From Caulobacteraceae bacterium (GTDB lineage: Bacteria > Pseudomonadota > Alphaproteobacteria > Caulobacterales > Caulobacteraceae): a stretch of DNA of 64,000 nt. Below the pieces are notes generated by a model that saw only the letters and a list, made by a program, of their open reading frames with translations, was not told the DNA's origin and searched no databases. A program made the translations under genes and the position numbers. The stretch lies in assembly GCA_027489335.1 (NCBI GenBank), contig JAIXZX010000004.1:289532-353531 (forward strand), read 5' to 3'. Shown here in pieces: positions 1-10,798 of the stretch (positions are counted from its first letter, which is position 1; every line of letters begins with the position of its first letter).

Positions 1-3000
1 GCCATCGCCGCCCCGCTGGGCGCCCGCGCCGCCCGACCCGGCGCGCAGGCCAAAGTGCTCCAGTCGAACAGGGAAGCGACGCTCCAGGATTTCCGGATCG
101 GTCAGGCGCGAATTTGTCATATGGGTGTGGACCCCGTCGGCGCCCGGCCTGCTCGCCGTGGCCCCGGCCCCGCCGCACAGGGTCTCGTAGTACTGACGGG
201 TCTCATCGCCGAAGGTGAAGTTGTTCATCGTGCCCTGGGCGCCCGCCATGACCCCAAGGGCCGCGTAGAGGACATCGACCACATGCTGGCTGGTCTCCAC
301 ATTGCCCGCCACGACGGCCGCGCCCGGCGCAGGGTCCAGCAGGGACCCCGTTCTGACGCGGATCTCCAGGGGCGCCAGGCAGCCGGCGTTCAGCGGAATG
401 TCATCGTCCACCAGGGTGCGGAAAACATAGAGGGCGGCCGCATCGACGATGGAGGCCGGCGCATTGAAGTTCGACGCCACCTGATCGGAGCTGGCGGTGA
501 AGTCGAGCACGGCGCAGCCTGCGGCCGGATCGACCTTGATCTCGACCGCGATGGTCGCCCCGCCATCCATCTGCGTCGTGGCCGCACCGTCGCGCAGCCG
601 GCCAATGGCCCGGCGCACGGCGGCCGTCGCATTGGCCTGCACGTGACCCATATAGGCCTCGACGGTGGCCGCGCCGAAGCTCTCGATCATCGCCGCCACC
701 GCCTCTCCCCCGGCGCGGCAGGCGGCGATCTGGGCCTTTAGGTCGGCGATGTTGCGGTCCGGCGCCCGGGACGGCCAGGGACCGGCGGCGAGCGCCGCCC
801 GCACCGGCGCCTCCAGGAACTCGCCCCCGGCCATGATCGGCAGGGCGTCCAGCAGGACCCCTTCCTCCTCGATGGTCCTGGAGAAGGGCGGCATGGAGCC
901 CGGCTGCACCCCGCCCACATCGGCATGGTGCCCGCGGGCGGCCACATAGAAGCTCGGGCGCTCAGCCTCGCCCACGAAGACCGGCATGACCACCGTGATG
1001 TCGGGCAGGTGGGTGCCGCCGGCGTAAGGGTTATTCAGGGCAAAGGCCTGGCCGGGGACGAGGACCGGATGGCGGTCGCGCACTGCGCGCACGCTGGCGC
1101 CCATGGAGCCCAGATGCACCGGCATGTGCGGGGCGTTGGCCACCAGCCCGCCCTCGGGATCGAACAGGGCGCAGGAGAAGTCGAGCCGCTCCTTGATGTT
1201 CACCGACTGGGCGGTCCGCTCCAGCGCCGCCCCCATGGCCTCGGCCACCCCCATGAACCGGCGATTGAACAGCTCAAGGGTGACGGGATCGGCGGTGGTC
1301 AGGTCCTGGCCCGAGCCCGCCAGACGTTCGTCCGTCGCCAGGCGGTGCAGAACAATGAGGCCCTCTGCGCCGGCCTCAGCTCGCCAGTCGGGCGCCACGG
1401 CGATCTGGGTGTCGGGACGGATGATCAGGGCCGGACCCTCCAGCGCCGTAAGATCGGCGGCCTCCACCACAGGGACCAGAACCCGCTCCCCCTGGACAAA
1501 TACCTCGGCGCGCCCTGGCTCTGCGGCGCTCGGGGGCGCGGTCTCGTCCAGTGAAGCCGCCGCGTCCGCGCCCTGCTCGTCGCTGACCTCGGCCTCCACC
1601 GCCGCGATCAGGATCTGGCGGTCGGGCTCAATGAAGCCGAACAGTCGAGCGTGGGCGACTTCGAAGGCCGACCGAACCTCGGAGAGATCGCCCGGGGCGA
1701 CCGGCAGCTCGGCGTCGGCGCCGTCATAGCGCAGCCGCAGGGTGACCTGCTGTGCGCTGGCCGCCCCCCCCTGATCGGTAAGGTCATCCGCAGCGCTGGC
1801 CAGCAGGCCTTGCGCCAGAGTATCCGCAACGGCCAGGCCTTCGGCGTCCAGCGGCCGCTCCAGACCGGCCTGCCGCAGGGCGCGGACCTGGGCCTGGCCG
1901 ATGCCATAGGCCGACAGCAGGCTCCCGTAGCGCGGACACAGCACCCGGGTGATCCCCAGCGCCTCGGCCGTCTGGCAGGCCACCTGACCGGCCGCCCCGC
2001 CAAAGGCGACCAGGCCGTGGTCCCGGGGGTCGAATCCCCGCTCGGTGGAGATCTTGCGGATGGCCAGGGCCATCTGCTCCACGGCGATGGCGAGAAAGCC
2101 CTCCGCCGCCGCCTCGGGGCTCGCCGCCCCCATGGCCTGGGCGAGTTCAGAGAGCCGACGGCGAGCCGCATCAGCGTCGAGAGGCGCGTCGCCATTCGGC
2201 CCGAAAATGGGGGGAAAACGTCGAATATCGAGCCGTCCGAGCACGATATTGGCGTCCGTCACCGTAGCCGGTCCGCCCCGTCCATAGGCGGCAGGCCCTG
2301 GATCGGCGCCGGCGCTGTGCGGCCCCACCCGGGCGCGCAGCCCGTCGAAGTCCAAGATCGAACCGCCGCCGGAAGCCACGGTCTCGATGTCCAGCATGGG
2401 GCTGCGCAGGCGTATGCCCGCCACCACAGCCCGGTCCCGCCGCTCCAGGCGCCCGGCGTAGCGGCAGACGTCGGTGGATGTGCCGCCCATGTCGAAGCCG
2501 AGCACCGCGGGCTCGCCGGCTTCCTGTGCGGTCCTGGCCACCCCGACCACGCCGCCAGCCGGACCTGAGACCACGGCGTCTCGGCCACGGAAGGCGGCGG
2601 CCGAGACCAGGGCGCCGGCCGAGGTCATGAAGTAGAGGGGCGCCCCGTTCACCGCCTGGGCCACGCCCTGCACATAATTTTGCAGGACCGGCGTCAAATA
2701 GGCGTCTGCGACCGTAGTTTCTGCACGCGGCAGGAAACGGGGCAGAGGCGAGACCTCATGGGAAAGGGCGACGAACTCAAAGCCGGCGTCGACCGCCAGG
2801 CGCCCGGCGCGTCGCTCGTGCTCCGGGTTCAGGTCAGCGTGCAGGAAGGCGATGGCCACCGAACTGAGGCCCGCCGCCCGCGCCGCTTGCAGCGCCTCGG
2901 CCAGGGCCGCCTCCGCCAGGGGCGTGACCACGCCGCCCTGGGCGTCCAATCGCTCATCGGCCTCCACGACGCCGGCATACAGCGGCTCCGGCCGCACGAT

Positions 3001-3336
3001 ATTCAGGGCGAAGAGGTCCGGCCGCGTCTGGTCGCCGATCCGCAGCGCATGAGCGAAGCCTTTCGTCGTCACGAACAGGGTCCTGGCGCCCTTGCGCTCC
3101 AGCAGGGCGTTGGTGGCCACCGTGGCGCCCAGGCGGATCGCCCGCACGCGCTCGGCGGGGAAGGGGGCGCCCGGCGCCGCATGCAGCACCCGCCGCATGG
3201 CCTCGATCGCGGCGTCAGCATAGGACGGCGAGGCCGACAGAAGTTTCAGGGTCCGGACGTCGCCGTCGTCCCGGCGGGCGATCACGTCAGTGAAGGTGCC
3301 GCCGCGGTCGATCGAGAAACTCCAGAGCCTGTCCAA
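1..3336 (-). CDS. 5-oxoprolinase / N-methylhydantoinase A-B fusion (C-terminus cut by window edge)
   Basis: The frame stays open for 1112 codons from position 3336 to the left edge. It encodes a hydantoinase A module followed by a hydantoinase B module, the architecture of ATP-dependent 5-oxoprolinase, which opens 5-oxo-L-proline to glutamate. Related fusions act on hydantoins. The N-terminus carries the phosphate-binding motif IDRGGTFTD near residue 9, and a second one, [10 protein letters not shown], lies near residue 280. The HyuB half begins near residue 670 and includes [11 protein letters not shown]. Family members are about 1200 residues, so roughly 90 are missing. I chose the TTG at 3336: an in-frame stop lies just upstream, AGGCAGG precedes it, and IDRGGTFTD falls at the expected distance. 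The substrate (oxoproline or a hydantoin) cannot be fixed from sequence alone. Confidence 0.9.
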   Translation of the reverse strand, partial: MDRLWSFSIDRGGTFTDVIARRDDGDVRTLKLLSASPSYADAAIEAMRRVLHAAPGAPFPAERVRAIRLGATVATNALLERKGARTLFVTTKGFAHALRIGDQTRPDLFALNIVRPEPLYAGVVEADERLDAQGGVVTPLAEAALAEALQAARAAGLSSVAIAFLHADLNPEHERRAGRLAVDAGFEFVALSHEVSPLPRFLPRAETTVADAYLTPVLQNYVQGVAQAVNGAPLYFMTSAGALVSAAAFRGRDAVVSGPAGGVVGVARTAQEAGEPAVLGFDMGGTSTDVCRYAGRLERRDRAVVAGIRLRSPMLDIETVASGGGSILDFDGLRARVGPHSAGADPGPAAYGRGGPATVTDANIVLGRLDIRRFPPIFGPNGDAPLDADAARRRLSELAQAMGAASPEAAAEGFLAIAVEQMALAIRKISTERGFDPRDHGLVAFGGAAGQVACQTAEALGITRVLCPRYGSLLSAYGIGQAQVRALRQAGLERPLDAEGLAVADTLAQGLLASAADDLTDQGGAASAQQVTLRLRYDGADAELPVAPGDLSEVRSAFEVAHARLFGFIEPDRQILIAAVEAEVSDEQGADAAASLDETAPPSAAEPGRAEVFVQGERVLVPVVEAADLTALEGPALIIRPDTQIAVAPDWRAEAGAEGLIVLHRLATDERLAGSGQDLTTADPVTLELFNRRFMGVAEAMGAALERTAQSVNIKERLDFSCALFDPEGGLVANAPHMPVHLGSMGASVRAVRDRHPVLVPGQAFALNNPYAGGTHLPDITVVMPVFVGEAERPSFYVAARGHHADVGGVQPGSMPPFSRTIEEEGVLLDALPIMAGGEFLEAPVRAALAAGPWPSRAPDRNIADLKAQIAACRAGGEAVAAMIESFGAATVEAYMGHVQANATAAVRRAIGRLRDGAATTQMDGGATIAVEIKVDPAAGCAVLDFTASSDQVASNFNAPASIVDAAALYVFRTLVDDDIPLNAGCLAPLEIRVRTGSLLDPAPGAAVVAGNVETSQHVVDVLYAALGVMAGAQGTMNNFTFGDETRQYYETLCGGAGATASRPGADGVHTHMTNSRLTDPEILERRFPVRLEHFGLRAGSGGAGAQRGGDG

Positions 3337-3410
3337 AACTTAACCTGCCTGATGTTCGATTGGCGTTGTCATCCCGACGCCATGTTCCTAAGGCTTGTGG
3401 CATTAGACCA

Positions 3411-4106
3411 ATGAGCTTCTGGCGCAAAATTGCTGGCCTGGCTGTCCGTTCTCCTGACGGCGCCGATTGCCCCGACTGCCCGGCTGGCCTGCCGGGGGAG
3501 GATCCTGCGTTCTCGACGGCGGTGACCGCCCTGGGCGCCAAGCTCGCCCGGGCTGACGGCGAGGCCGGCCGCGCCGAGTTCGACGCGTTTTCCGAAGTCT
3601 TCCAGTCCGACGAAGCCTCGCGGCCTAATGTCCGGCGCCTCTACAATCTGGCGCGCCAGACCACCCGGGGCTTTGAGAGCTACGCCCGGCGCCTGGCAAG
3701 GCGCTATCGCAACTGCCCGCAGATCCTCGAGGACGTCCTGGACGGCCTGTTCCACATCGCCGCCTCCGACGGGGCCGTCAGCGATGACGAGATGGTCTAT
3801 CTGGAGCGGGTGGCGGAGTTGTTCGGCTTCTCCGAACTTGTCTTCCGTCGCCTGAAGGCCACGCATATGGGCCTGGCCGCCGACGACCCCTATGCGGTGC
3901 TGGGCGCGCCCCATGACGCCAGCGACGATCAGCTGCGGGCGGCCTGGAAGATCGCCCTGATCGAGAGCCACCCTGACCGCGCCAGGTCGCGGGGCCTGCC
4001 CCAGGAATTCATCGAAGTCGCCGAGGCCAAAGCCAAGGCGATCAACGCCGCTTTTGAATCCGCCATGCGCGAACGGCGGGAACTGGCCCTGGTCGGCGCC
4101 GCTTAA
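3411..4106 (+). CDS. TerB-like / DnaJ-domain protein (DjlA-like)
   Basis: This 231-residue protein has a TerB-like helical region (about 33-150) followed by a C-terminal J domain (about 158-228). The HPD tripeptide that stimulates Hsp70 ATPase is at 187-189. The order matches DjlA-type co-chaperones, but the N-terminal membrane segment of E. coli DjlA is absent, so it is probably soluble. A Cys pair (PDCPAG, about 21-26) sits in the N-terminal extension. The ATG at 3411 is preferred over an upstream TTG because MSFW begins a typical N-terminus and the upstream stretch looks non-coding. The ribosome binding site is weak. It is divergent from the oxoprolinase gene across about 75 bp. Confidence 0.85.
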   Translation: MSFWRKIAGLAVRSPDGADCPDCPAGLPGEDPAFSTAVTALGAKLARADGEAGRAEFDAFSEVFQSDEASRPNVRRLYNLARQTTRGFESYARRLARRYRNCPQILEDVLDGLFHIAASDGAVSDDEMVYLERVAELFGFSELVFRRLKATHMGLAADDPYAVLGAPHDASDDQLRAAWKIALIESHPDRARSRGLPQEFIEVAEAKAKAINAAFESAMRERRELALVGAA

Positions 4107-4203
4107 TGCGCCATCCTGTGGCCAATATCACCGCCCAGGATTGACCTTCCCGGGCATCGGACAAAGACTTCGCTCAGCCCCCAGAGAGAGGCGACCAGAG
4201 GAG

Positions 4204-4506
4204 ATGATGGACCAGCAACCCCCCCGGAGCGGCAAACCCGCTCTCCGCAGCCTCACAGCTATTGGCGGCGCGATCGCGGCCGCCGTGGCGGTGGTGGTCG
4301 GCGTGGTCCTGGCCTTCGTGTTCGCCGCCACCGTGGTGGTGGTCGGCCTCATGCTCAGTCTTCTGGTCGGCCTGGCCGCCTTTGCGGTGCGAGCCAGCCG
4401 AATGGGCCGTCGCAAGGACAAGGGCGGCGCCGACGATGGCGTGATCGAGGCCCAGCATCTGGGCGGACACCACTGGGTCGCCTACGGCTGGAACGAGCGC
4501 GCCTGA
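4204..4506 (+). CDS. small membrane protein, unknown function
   Basis: The product is 100 residues. A long hydrophobic stretch (about 18-63) rich in Val, Ala, Gly and Leu can form two transmembrane helices. A basic patch (RASRMGRRKDK) and a short polar tail ending in HHWVAYGWNERA follow. AGAGGAG lies immediately upstream; an adjacent second ATG at 4207 is equally possible. I do not recognise a family. The HHWVAYGW tail is distinctive and would help a search. It sits about 100 bp downstream of the J-domain gene and may be co-transcribed with it. Confidence 0.7.
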   Translation: MMDQQPPRSGKPALRSLTAIGGAIAAAVAVVVGVVLAFVFAATVVVVGLMLSLLVGLAAFAVRASRMGRRKDKGGADDGVIEAQHLGGHHWVAYGWNERA

Positions 4507-4578
4507 TCTGTACGGCCCTTGCCCCGCGCCGGGTCGGTCTCTACCGTCGATTCAAACAATCGTTGGGAGAACGTATCT

Positions 4579-4869
4579 ATGATCGGCGTGGTGGCGACCC
4601 TCAAGGTCCAGGACGGCAAGGGCGATGAATTCGAGGCGGTCTTCAAGGACCTGATGGCGCAGGTGAAGGCCAATGAGCCGGGCTGTCTGGTCTACCAGCT
4701 CACCAAGAGCCGGGCCGAGCCGGGGACCTACAAGGTCCTTGAAATCTACGCCAATGAAGACGCCCTGAAGGCCCACGGCCAGACCGAATACTTCAAGGCC
4801 GCCGGTCCGAAGATGGGCCCCTGCCTGGCGGGCCGTCCCGAAATCGAGATGCTCGACGCCGTCCAATAG
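4579..4869 (+). CDS. antibiotic biosynthesis monooxygenase (ABM) domain protein, YgiN-like
   Basis: The 96-residue product is one dimeric alpha/beta-barrel ABM fold. It opens with VVATLKVQDGKGDEFEAVF, has the central EPGCLVYQLTKS segment and ends with the second beta-alpha unit around YANEDALKAH. Relatives include quinol monooxygenase YgiN and small heme- or quinone-handling enzymes. The substrate is not predictable here. GGGAGA eight bases upstream supports the ATG at 4579. A terminator-like hairpin follows at 4891, so this gene ends its transcript. Confidence 0.85.
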   Translation: MIGVVATLKVQDGKGDEFEAVFKDLMAQVKANEPGCLVYQLTKSRAEPGTYKVLEIYANEDALKAHGQTEYFKAAGPKMGPCLAGRPEIEMLDAVQ

Positions 4870-4890
4870 GCGTTATCGAACCCTTGGCTG

Positions 4891-4920
4891 AGCCCGGGTC
4901 GCCTGTGCGGCCCGGGCTTT
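4891..4920 (+). terminator. intrinsic terminator after the ABM-domain gene
   Basis: An 8-bp perfect stem, AGCCCGGG (4891-4898) with CCCGGGCT (4911-4918), encloses a 12-nt loop and runs into TTT. It lies 21 bp after the ABM stop codon. The U-tract is short, so termination strength is uncertain. Confidence 0.6.
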
Positions 4921-5038
4921 CGCATGTCTGAGGCCCCGTTCGCCGCCCGCATGGGGGCGCTGACAGAATTTCTAGCGTGACGCAGCCCCCGGACATTCCC
5001 TAGGGTCCCGGTCGAACGCCCGTTTGAATGGAGTCTCC

Positions 5039-6142
<1,104 letters not shown>

Positions 6143-6161
6143 AGACCTGAATGATGACGTC

Positions 6162-6190
6162 GGCAGGCCTGGCCCCGCGCCGGGCCTGCC
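6162..6190 (+). other. hairpin after the OYE gene, possible weak terminator
   Basis: GGCAGGCC (6162-6169) pairs with GGCCTGCC (6183-6190) across a 13-nt loop, 19 bp past the OYE stop codon. No T-run follows, so it may only be a 3'-end stabilising hairpin. Confidence 0.35.
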
Positions 6191-6300
6191 GGCCCATCTG
6201 CCGTGCGGCAAGATTTATGCTACACCCGCAGACCTCGCCGCGCTTTCGCACAGAACTTGCGCCGCCCTGGAGCTAGGCTGACCTCTACAGGAGAGGTTCC

Positions 6301-8004
6301 ATGTTCCACGGCGTTCGCACGATGCTCCGCGCAGGGCTGCTGGCCCTGGCCCTGGCCGGCCCCGCCGCCGCCCAGGGCGGCCCGCCGCCGCGGCTCGACC
6401 TGACCCTCACCCCCCGGGCCGAGGCCCTGGACGTGCGCATGCGCATGGCCGCCCCGAACCTGCAGGCCGGGGAAGGCCTGGTGCGCCTGCCGCTCAGCCT
6501 CGTGGGCATCCCCACCGCCCGCTATGACGGCGAGGCGCTGCAGGCCCGCGACGACCTGGGCGTGATTCCGCTGAGCCAGACCGAAGAGCCGCCGACCCCC
6601 CAGGGGACCTATCGCCGTTGGGTCGTGGGCCGCGCCACGCAAGGCGAGGTGATCGTCAGCTATGCCGCTCCGCCCCGCGCCGTCACCGCGGCGACCAATA
6701 ACGGGCCCCTGTTTGATCTGCGCCAGGAAGCCGGCGGCTTCATCGGCGCCGGAGTCGGGTTCCTGGCGGCGCCGGTCGCCCCCGGGCCATGGTCGGTGCG
6801 CCTGGACTGGGACCTCTCGCAGGCGCCGGCTGGGGCCCGCGGCGCCTGGACCTATGGCGATGGGACCGTGGAAACGATCCTGCCGTCCCAGGCCCTGGCC
6901 TTCAGCTTCTATGCCGGCGGGCCCTTGGGCGTCTTCCCGACGGAGGGCGGCGAGGGCTTCCACATGTACTGGCTGACGCAGCCACCCTTCGATCCGGCCG
7001 TCCTGGCCGACAGGACCGAGCGGCTCTACGTCCACATGTCGGCCTTCTTCGGCGATCCGCCCGAGACGCCCTACCGCGTCTTCATGCGCGCCAATCCCTA
7101 TGACGGGGTGGGGGGCACCTCGCTCGGGCGCTCCTTCATGTTTGGCTACAATCCCGCCGATCAGTCCACCGTCGAGAGCCTGCTGGGGCTCGTGTCCCAC
7201 GAGGTGGCCCACACCTGGCCGGCCATGGCCGGCGAGCACGGGGAGACGGCCTGGTACAGCGAAGGCATGGCGGAGTTCTACTCGCTGGTCCTGTCCTGGC
7301 GGGCCGGCGTCACCCCCCTCGATCTGGTGGTGGAGACCATGAACGTTCGCGCCGACGCCTATTACGCCAACCCTCACATCGGTCTCACCAACGCCCAGGC
7401 CGCGGAGATCTTCTGGACCGATCCGGTGGCCCAGACGGTGCCCTATGGCCGAGGCTGGATGTACCTGCTGCAGACCGATGCACAGATCCGCCGGGCCTCG
7501 GGCGGAGCCAGCAGCCTGGACGACATCGTCAAGGCGATCCGGCAGGCGCAGGTGGCCGGGGAGCCTTATGGCATCCCCCAGTGGCTGGAGCTGGTGGGGG
7601 CGCAGATCGGCGCTGAAAAGGCCCAGGAACAGTTCAACGCCATGGCCAGCGGCCAGCGGCTGCTTCCGCCCGCTGATCTCTACGCCCCCTGCCTCAAGGT
7701 CGTTTCGCGCCAGGTCCGCACCTTCGAGCTCGGCTTCCCCCGGGCGGTCCTGAACGGTGAGCGGATCGTCGAGGGCCTCTTGCCCGGTTCCGCAGCGGCG
7801 CAGGCCGGCCTGCGCGACGGCGACCAGATCACCGACGTCCGCAATCTGAACGTCGCCCGCAAGGACCAGGACCAGACCATCACCCTGACGATCACCCGCG
7901 ACGGCGCCCCGCTCACCCTGACCTATCTCCCCCGGGGGCAGGCGGCTGAAGCCTGGGGCTGGGCCCGAGACCCGGCGACGCCTGAGGACGCCTGCCGGTT
8001 CTGA
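6301..8004 (+). CDS. secreted M61-like metallopeptidase with C-terminal PDZ domain
   Basis: The 567-residue product starts with a signal peptide (about 1-24, cut near AAAQG) and is predicted to be periplasmic. The gluzincin motif HEVAH is at 300-304, with the third zinc ligand in YSEGMAEF (E321). This is the M61 glycyl-aminopeptidase arrangement. An M61-type N-terminal beta domain precedes it. A PDZ-like domain occupies about 470-555 (GLLPGSAAAQAGLRDGDQI). AGGAGAGG just before the ATG at 6301 supports the start. It is convergent with the lactonase gene, whose stop codon is 3 bp away. Confidence 0.85.
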   Translation: MFHGVRTMLRAGLLALALAGPAAAQGGPPPRLDLTLTPRAEALDVRMRMAAPNLQAGEGLVRLPLSLVGIPTARYDGEALQARDDLGVIPLSQTEEPPTPQGTYRRWVVGRATQGEVIVSYAAPPRAVTAATNNGPLFDLRQEAGGFIGAGVGFLAAPVAPGPWSVRLDWDLSQAPAGARGAWTYGDGTVETILPSQALAFSFYAGGPLGVFPTEGGEGFHMYWLTQPPFDPAVLADRTERLYVHMSAFFGDPPETPYRVFMRANPYDGVGGTSLGRSFMFGYNPADQSTVESLLGLVSHEVAHTWPAMAGEHGETAWYSEGMAEFYSLVLSWRAGVTPLDLVVETMNVRADAYYANPHIGLTNAQAAEIFWTDPVAQTVPYGRGWMYLLQTDAQIRRASGGASSLDDIVKAIRQAQVAGEPYGIPQWLELVGAQIGAEKAQEQFNAMASGQRLLPPADLYAPCLKVVSRQVRTFELGFPRAVLNGERIVEGLLPGSAAAQAGLRDGDQITDVRNLNVARKDQDQTITLTITRDGAPLTLTYLPRGQAAEAWGWARDPATPEDACRF

Positions 8005-8007
8005 GCC

Positions 8008-8919
8008 TTAGGCGTTGTAGTTGAGCTTCAGCCCGGGCCGGGGCCAGCGGACCTTGTAGAGCCGCCCGGTGGACGAGGCGGTGATCCAGGCGTCGCGCAT
8101 GTCGGCCCCGCTGAAGCAGATGTTGGTGACGATCATGTCCGGGATCGGGAAGTGCTCCGTCGAGCCTGAGGGATCGAAGGCGGTGACGCCGCCATTGATG
8201 ATCGTCGCCACGCAGACCTTGCCGCCCGCCTCCACCGCCAGGCTGTCCAGCAGCTGATAGCCGGGCAGGTTGGCGATGACCCGACCCGGCGCAAAGCCCG
8301 TCGGCGCCTTCAGCTGGCCCGGCGCCTCGATGTCGAAGGCCCAGAGCCGGCCAAGCTGGGTGTCAGCCAGATAGACCACGTCCTCGTCCGGGGAGAGGCC
8401 GACCCCGTTGGGGGCGATCAGATGGTCCCGCAGGCGCGCCACATGGCTGCCGTCGGCCTTGGCGTAGTAGAGCGCCCCGAACTTGCGGCCCTCCGGGGTC
8501 GAACAGCCATGGTCGCTGAACCAGAAGCCCCCCTGGCGGTCGAAGACCAGGTCGTTGGGCCCGACAAACGGACGGCCGTCGCAGGCGTCATAGAGGGTCG
8601 TCAGCTCGCCGGTCTTCAGGTCGTAGCGCTGGATCATGCCGCCGGTGTGGGTGGGCGGGGTCGGGCCGGGAATCGTCAGGCCATCCTGCTGCGGCCAGGT
8701 GAAGGAGCCGCCATTATTGGTGATGTAGATCGCCCCGTCCGGACCGATGGCTGCGCCATTGGGGCCGCCGCCGGTCTCCACCAGGGTCTCGCGCCGGCCA
8801 TCGGGGGTGATGCGCGACAGGCGCTGGGCCTTGATCTCGGTGAGGATGACCGAGCCATCGGCCATGGCGATGGGGCCTTCGGGAAATTCCAGACCTTCGC
8901 AGACCAGTTCGATGTCCAT
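8008..8919 (-). CDS. SMP-30/gluconolactonase/LRE family protein
   Basis: A 303-residue six-bladed beta-propeller of the SMP-30 family, which hydrolyses sugar or other lactones using a bound divalent metal. Diagnostic pieces are LEFPEGPIAM, GGPNGAAIGPDG, VGPNDLVFDRQG, FSDHG and APNGVGLSPDE; the E, N and D residues in these positions are the usual metal ligands. There is no signal peptide, so it is cytoplasmic. The start at 8919 has AGGAGG upstream. Longer open frame upstream of it is only antisense of folA. It lies 67 bp downstream of folA on the same strand. Confidence 0.85.
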   Translation of the reverse strand: MDIELVCEGLEFPEGPIAMADGSVILTEIKAQRLSRITPDGRRETLVETGGGPNGAAIGPDGAIYITNNGGSFTWPQQDGLTIPGPTPPTHTGGMIQRYDLKTGELTTLYDACDGRPFVGPNDLVFDRQGGFWFSDHGCSTPEGRKFGALYYAKADGSHVARLRDHLIAPNGVGLSPDEDVVYLADTQLGRLWAFDIEAPGQLKAPTGFAPGRVIANLPGYQLLDSLAVEAGGKVCVATIINGGVTAFDPSGSTEHFPIPDMIVTNICFSGADMRDAWITASSTGRLYKVRWPRPGLKLNYNA

Positions 8920-8986
8920 GGGGCGTCCTCCTCTTGTCTTGTTGAGGCGGAGTATGGCCGGCGCCGTTGCGTAAGGGCCAGGGGCC

Positions 8987-9511
8987 TTAGCGCCGTTCCA
9001 GGACCCGCAGGGTGAAGGGATAGTCGTCATCCTCGCCGGCCGGATGGCGCACGGCGCTGACCTCGGTCCAGGCGCTCTCGTCGAAGGGGGCCAGGACCAC
9101 GTCGCCTTCCACCTCGGCCTCGACCTCAGTGAGATAGATCCGCTGGGCGCGGGGCAGGGCCATCGCGAACAGGGAGGCGCCGCCGATGACGCAGACCTCT
9201 TCGGCGCCGTCGTCCTCGGCCATCTCCCGGCCAATCTGCACCGCCTCAGTGAAGTCTTCACAGACCAGGGCGTCCCGCGGACCGAAGGACCCGTCGCGGC
9301 TGAGCACGATGTTGGTGCGCCCGGGCAGGGGCTTCTTGGGCAGGCTGTCCCAGGTCTTGCGGCCCATGATCACCGGCTTGCCGAGCGTCAGGGCGCGGAA
9401 ATTCACCAGATCGCTCTTCAGCCGCCAGGGCAGGCCGCCGTCCCGGCCGATGACGCCGTTGCGGGCGCGCGCGATGGGACCGGCGGTGAGGAGGATGCGT
9501 GCCATGGTCAT
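8987..9511 (-). CDS. folA: dihydrofolate reductase
   Basis: The 174-residue enzyme reduces dihydrofolate to tetrahydrofolate with NADPH, regenerating the cofactor consumed by thymidylate synthase. Family motifs are NGVIGRDGGLPW, LKSDLVNFRALT (substrate carboxylate), PVIMGRKTWDSLP (NADPH) and VIGGASLFAMALP. Two ATGs lie six bases apart (9511 and 9505) and neither has a clear ribosome binding site, so the start is uncertain by two residues. The gene follows the acyl-CoA dehydrogenase by 42 bp. thyA, its usual neighbour, is 2.8 kb away on the same strand. Confidence 0.95.
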   Translation of the reverse strand: MTMARILLTAGPIARARNGVIGRDGGLPWRLKSDLVNFRALTLGKPVIMGRKTWDSLPKKPLPGRTNIVLSRDGSFGPRDALVCEDFTEAVQIGREMAEDDGAEEVCVIGGASLFAMALPRAQRIYLTEVEAEVEGDVVLAPFDESAWTEVSAVRHPAGEDDDYPFTLRVLERR

Positions 9512-9553
9512 GGGGGTAGCCGACCCGGGGCGCGCAGGGAAGTGGCCCTCGCC

Positions 9554-10729
9554 TCAGAGGCGCAGGACGTGCTTGGCGATAATGTTACGCTGGATCTCGT
9601 CAGATCCCCCGGCGATGCTGGCTGCGCGGCCTTCCAGGTAGCGCACCATTTCCGGCTGGGCCCAGTCGGGGCCTACCGTCTCCGGCGGCCCGAAGACCTC
9701 CGGAAACCAGGGCGCCGCATAGGGCCCGGCGCACTCGACGAAGAACTCGGTCATTCGCTGGACGATTTCGGTCCCCTTGAGTTTGAGCATGGAGGACTGC
9801 GCGCCGGGCGCCTCGCCCATGGCCACCTCCGACAGGGTGCGCAGTTCGGTCATGGCCAGGGCCTCGAGCTCGATAGCCGCCAGGCTGAGGCGGCCGGCGA
9901 AGCCCGGGTCGTCGAGCAGACGTCGCCCGCTGGCCCCGGGCACGCTGGCGGCGGCCTCGCGCAACCTGGCCAGCAGACTGAGCGACAGGGACACATAGGC
10001 CTGGCCCGTCCGCTCGTGGGTCAGCAGGCCCTTGGCCACCGTCCAGCCCTCCCCTTCGCGGCCGACCCGGTTGGCGGCTGGCGTCCGGACGCCCTCAAAG
10101 GTCACGCGGTTGAACATGTGCCGGCCGTCGATGGAGACGATGGGATGGACCGTGACGCCGGGGCTTCGCATGTCGATCAGCAGGAAGGTGATGCCCTCCT
10201 GCTTCTTCCCCTCCTGGCTGGTGCGGGTGAGGCAGAACATCCAGTCGGCCTGATGGGCGCCGCTGGTCCAGATCTTCTCACCGTCGATGACGTAGTGGTC
10301 GCCCTCCAGCGCCGCCCGGGTCCGCAGCGCGGCGAGGTCCGATCCTGCCTCGGGCTCGGAATAGCCCTGGCACCAGCGGACCCGGTTGGCGCGGATGTCT
10401 GGCAGGAAGCGGGCCTGCTGTTCCGGCGTTCCGTAGGCGAAGAGGATGGGCGCCAGCATGCCCATGCCCATGCCGCCCACCTGAGCAGGCAGTCCGGCCG
10501 CGGTGGTCTCCCGCTCCCAGATGAAGTGCCAGGTCGCGCTCCAGCCCGGCCCCCCAAAGGCGACGGGCCATTTGTTGATCTCCCAGCCCCGTTCGGCCAT
10601 GGCGGCGTGCCATCGTTGTTCATGGGCGCGGCCACCATCGAAGGGATCCGCCTCGGGAAAGGTGCGGCCGATCAGGTCCCGGGCTGCGGCCTGGAACTCA
10701 AGGTCTTCCGATGAGAGCCCCAGCTTCAT
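9554..10729 (-). CDS. acyl-CoA dehydrogenase family protein
   Basis: The 391-residue flavoprotein would oxidise an acyl-CoA at C2-C3 and pass electrons to ETF. It shows the standard order: helical N-domain, beta domain with CQGYSEPEAGSDLAALRT and the DGEKIWTSGAHQADW FAD-binding segment, then the C-terminal helical domain ending AGGSDEIQRNIIAKHVLRL. GGAGG seven bases before the ATG at 10729 decides the start; the open frame continues upstream only as antisense of the hotdog gene. It is divergent from the hotdog gene, with a palindrome between them. The acyl chain specificity is not evident. Confidence 0.93.
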   Translation of the reverse strand: MKLGLSSEDLEFQAAARDLIGRTFPEADPFDGGRAHEQRWHAAMAERGWEINKWPVAFGGPGWSATWHFIWERETTAAGLPAQVGGMGMGMLAPILFAYGTPEQQARFLPDIRANRVRWCQGYSEPEAGSDLAALRTRAALEGDHYVIDGEKIWTSGAHQADWMFCLTRTSQEGKKQEGITFLLIDMRSPGVTVHPIVSIDGRHMFNRVTFEGVRTPAANRVGREGEGWTVAKGLLTHERTGQAYVSLSLSLLARLREAAASVPGASGRRLLDDPGFAGRLSLAAIELEALAMTELRTLSEVAMGEAPGAQSSMLKLKGTEIVQRMTEFFVECAGPYAAPWFPEVFGPPETVGPDWAQPEMVRYLEGRAASIAGGSDEIQRNIIAKHVLRL

Positions 10730-10742
10730 TTCCGCGCCTCCG

Positions 10743-10764
10743 CTATTGAATAGAACGTCAATAG
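10743..10764. promoter_or_regulatory. inverted repeat, candidate TetR-family operator
   Basis: Perfect 7-bp arms CTATTGA (10743-10749) and TCAATAG (10758-10764) flank an 8-bp centre. The left arm also forms a second palindrome, CTATTGAATAG. The element sits in the 69-bp gap between the divergent acyl-CoA dehydrogenase and hotdog genes. A TetR-family gene closes the plus-strand operon, so autoregulation of all three genes is a reasonable inference. Confidence 0.55.
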
Positions 10765-10798
10765 GCGCGAGGCTGGCGATCTCGTCAAGGAGGACGCC

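Noticed and set aside
2024..2041. T-arm-like GGGGGTCGAATCCCC suggesting a tRNA
   Set aside because: It lies inside the oxoprolinase coding frame, and I found no matching acceptor, D or anticodon arms around it.
6220..7377. 385-codon minus-strand frame opposite the M61-like peptidase
   Set aside because: The plus-strand gene has a signal peptide, HEVAH and a PDZ domain; the minus frame has no recognisable domain.
8920..9261. Extension of the SMP-30 protein to 417 residues
   Set aside because: The extension overlaps folA in another frame; AGGAGG just before 8919 fixes the start.
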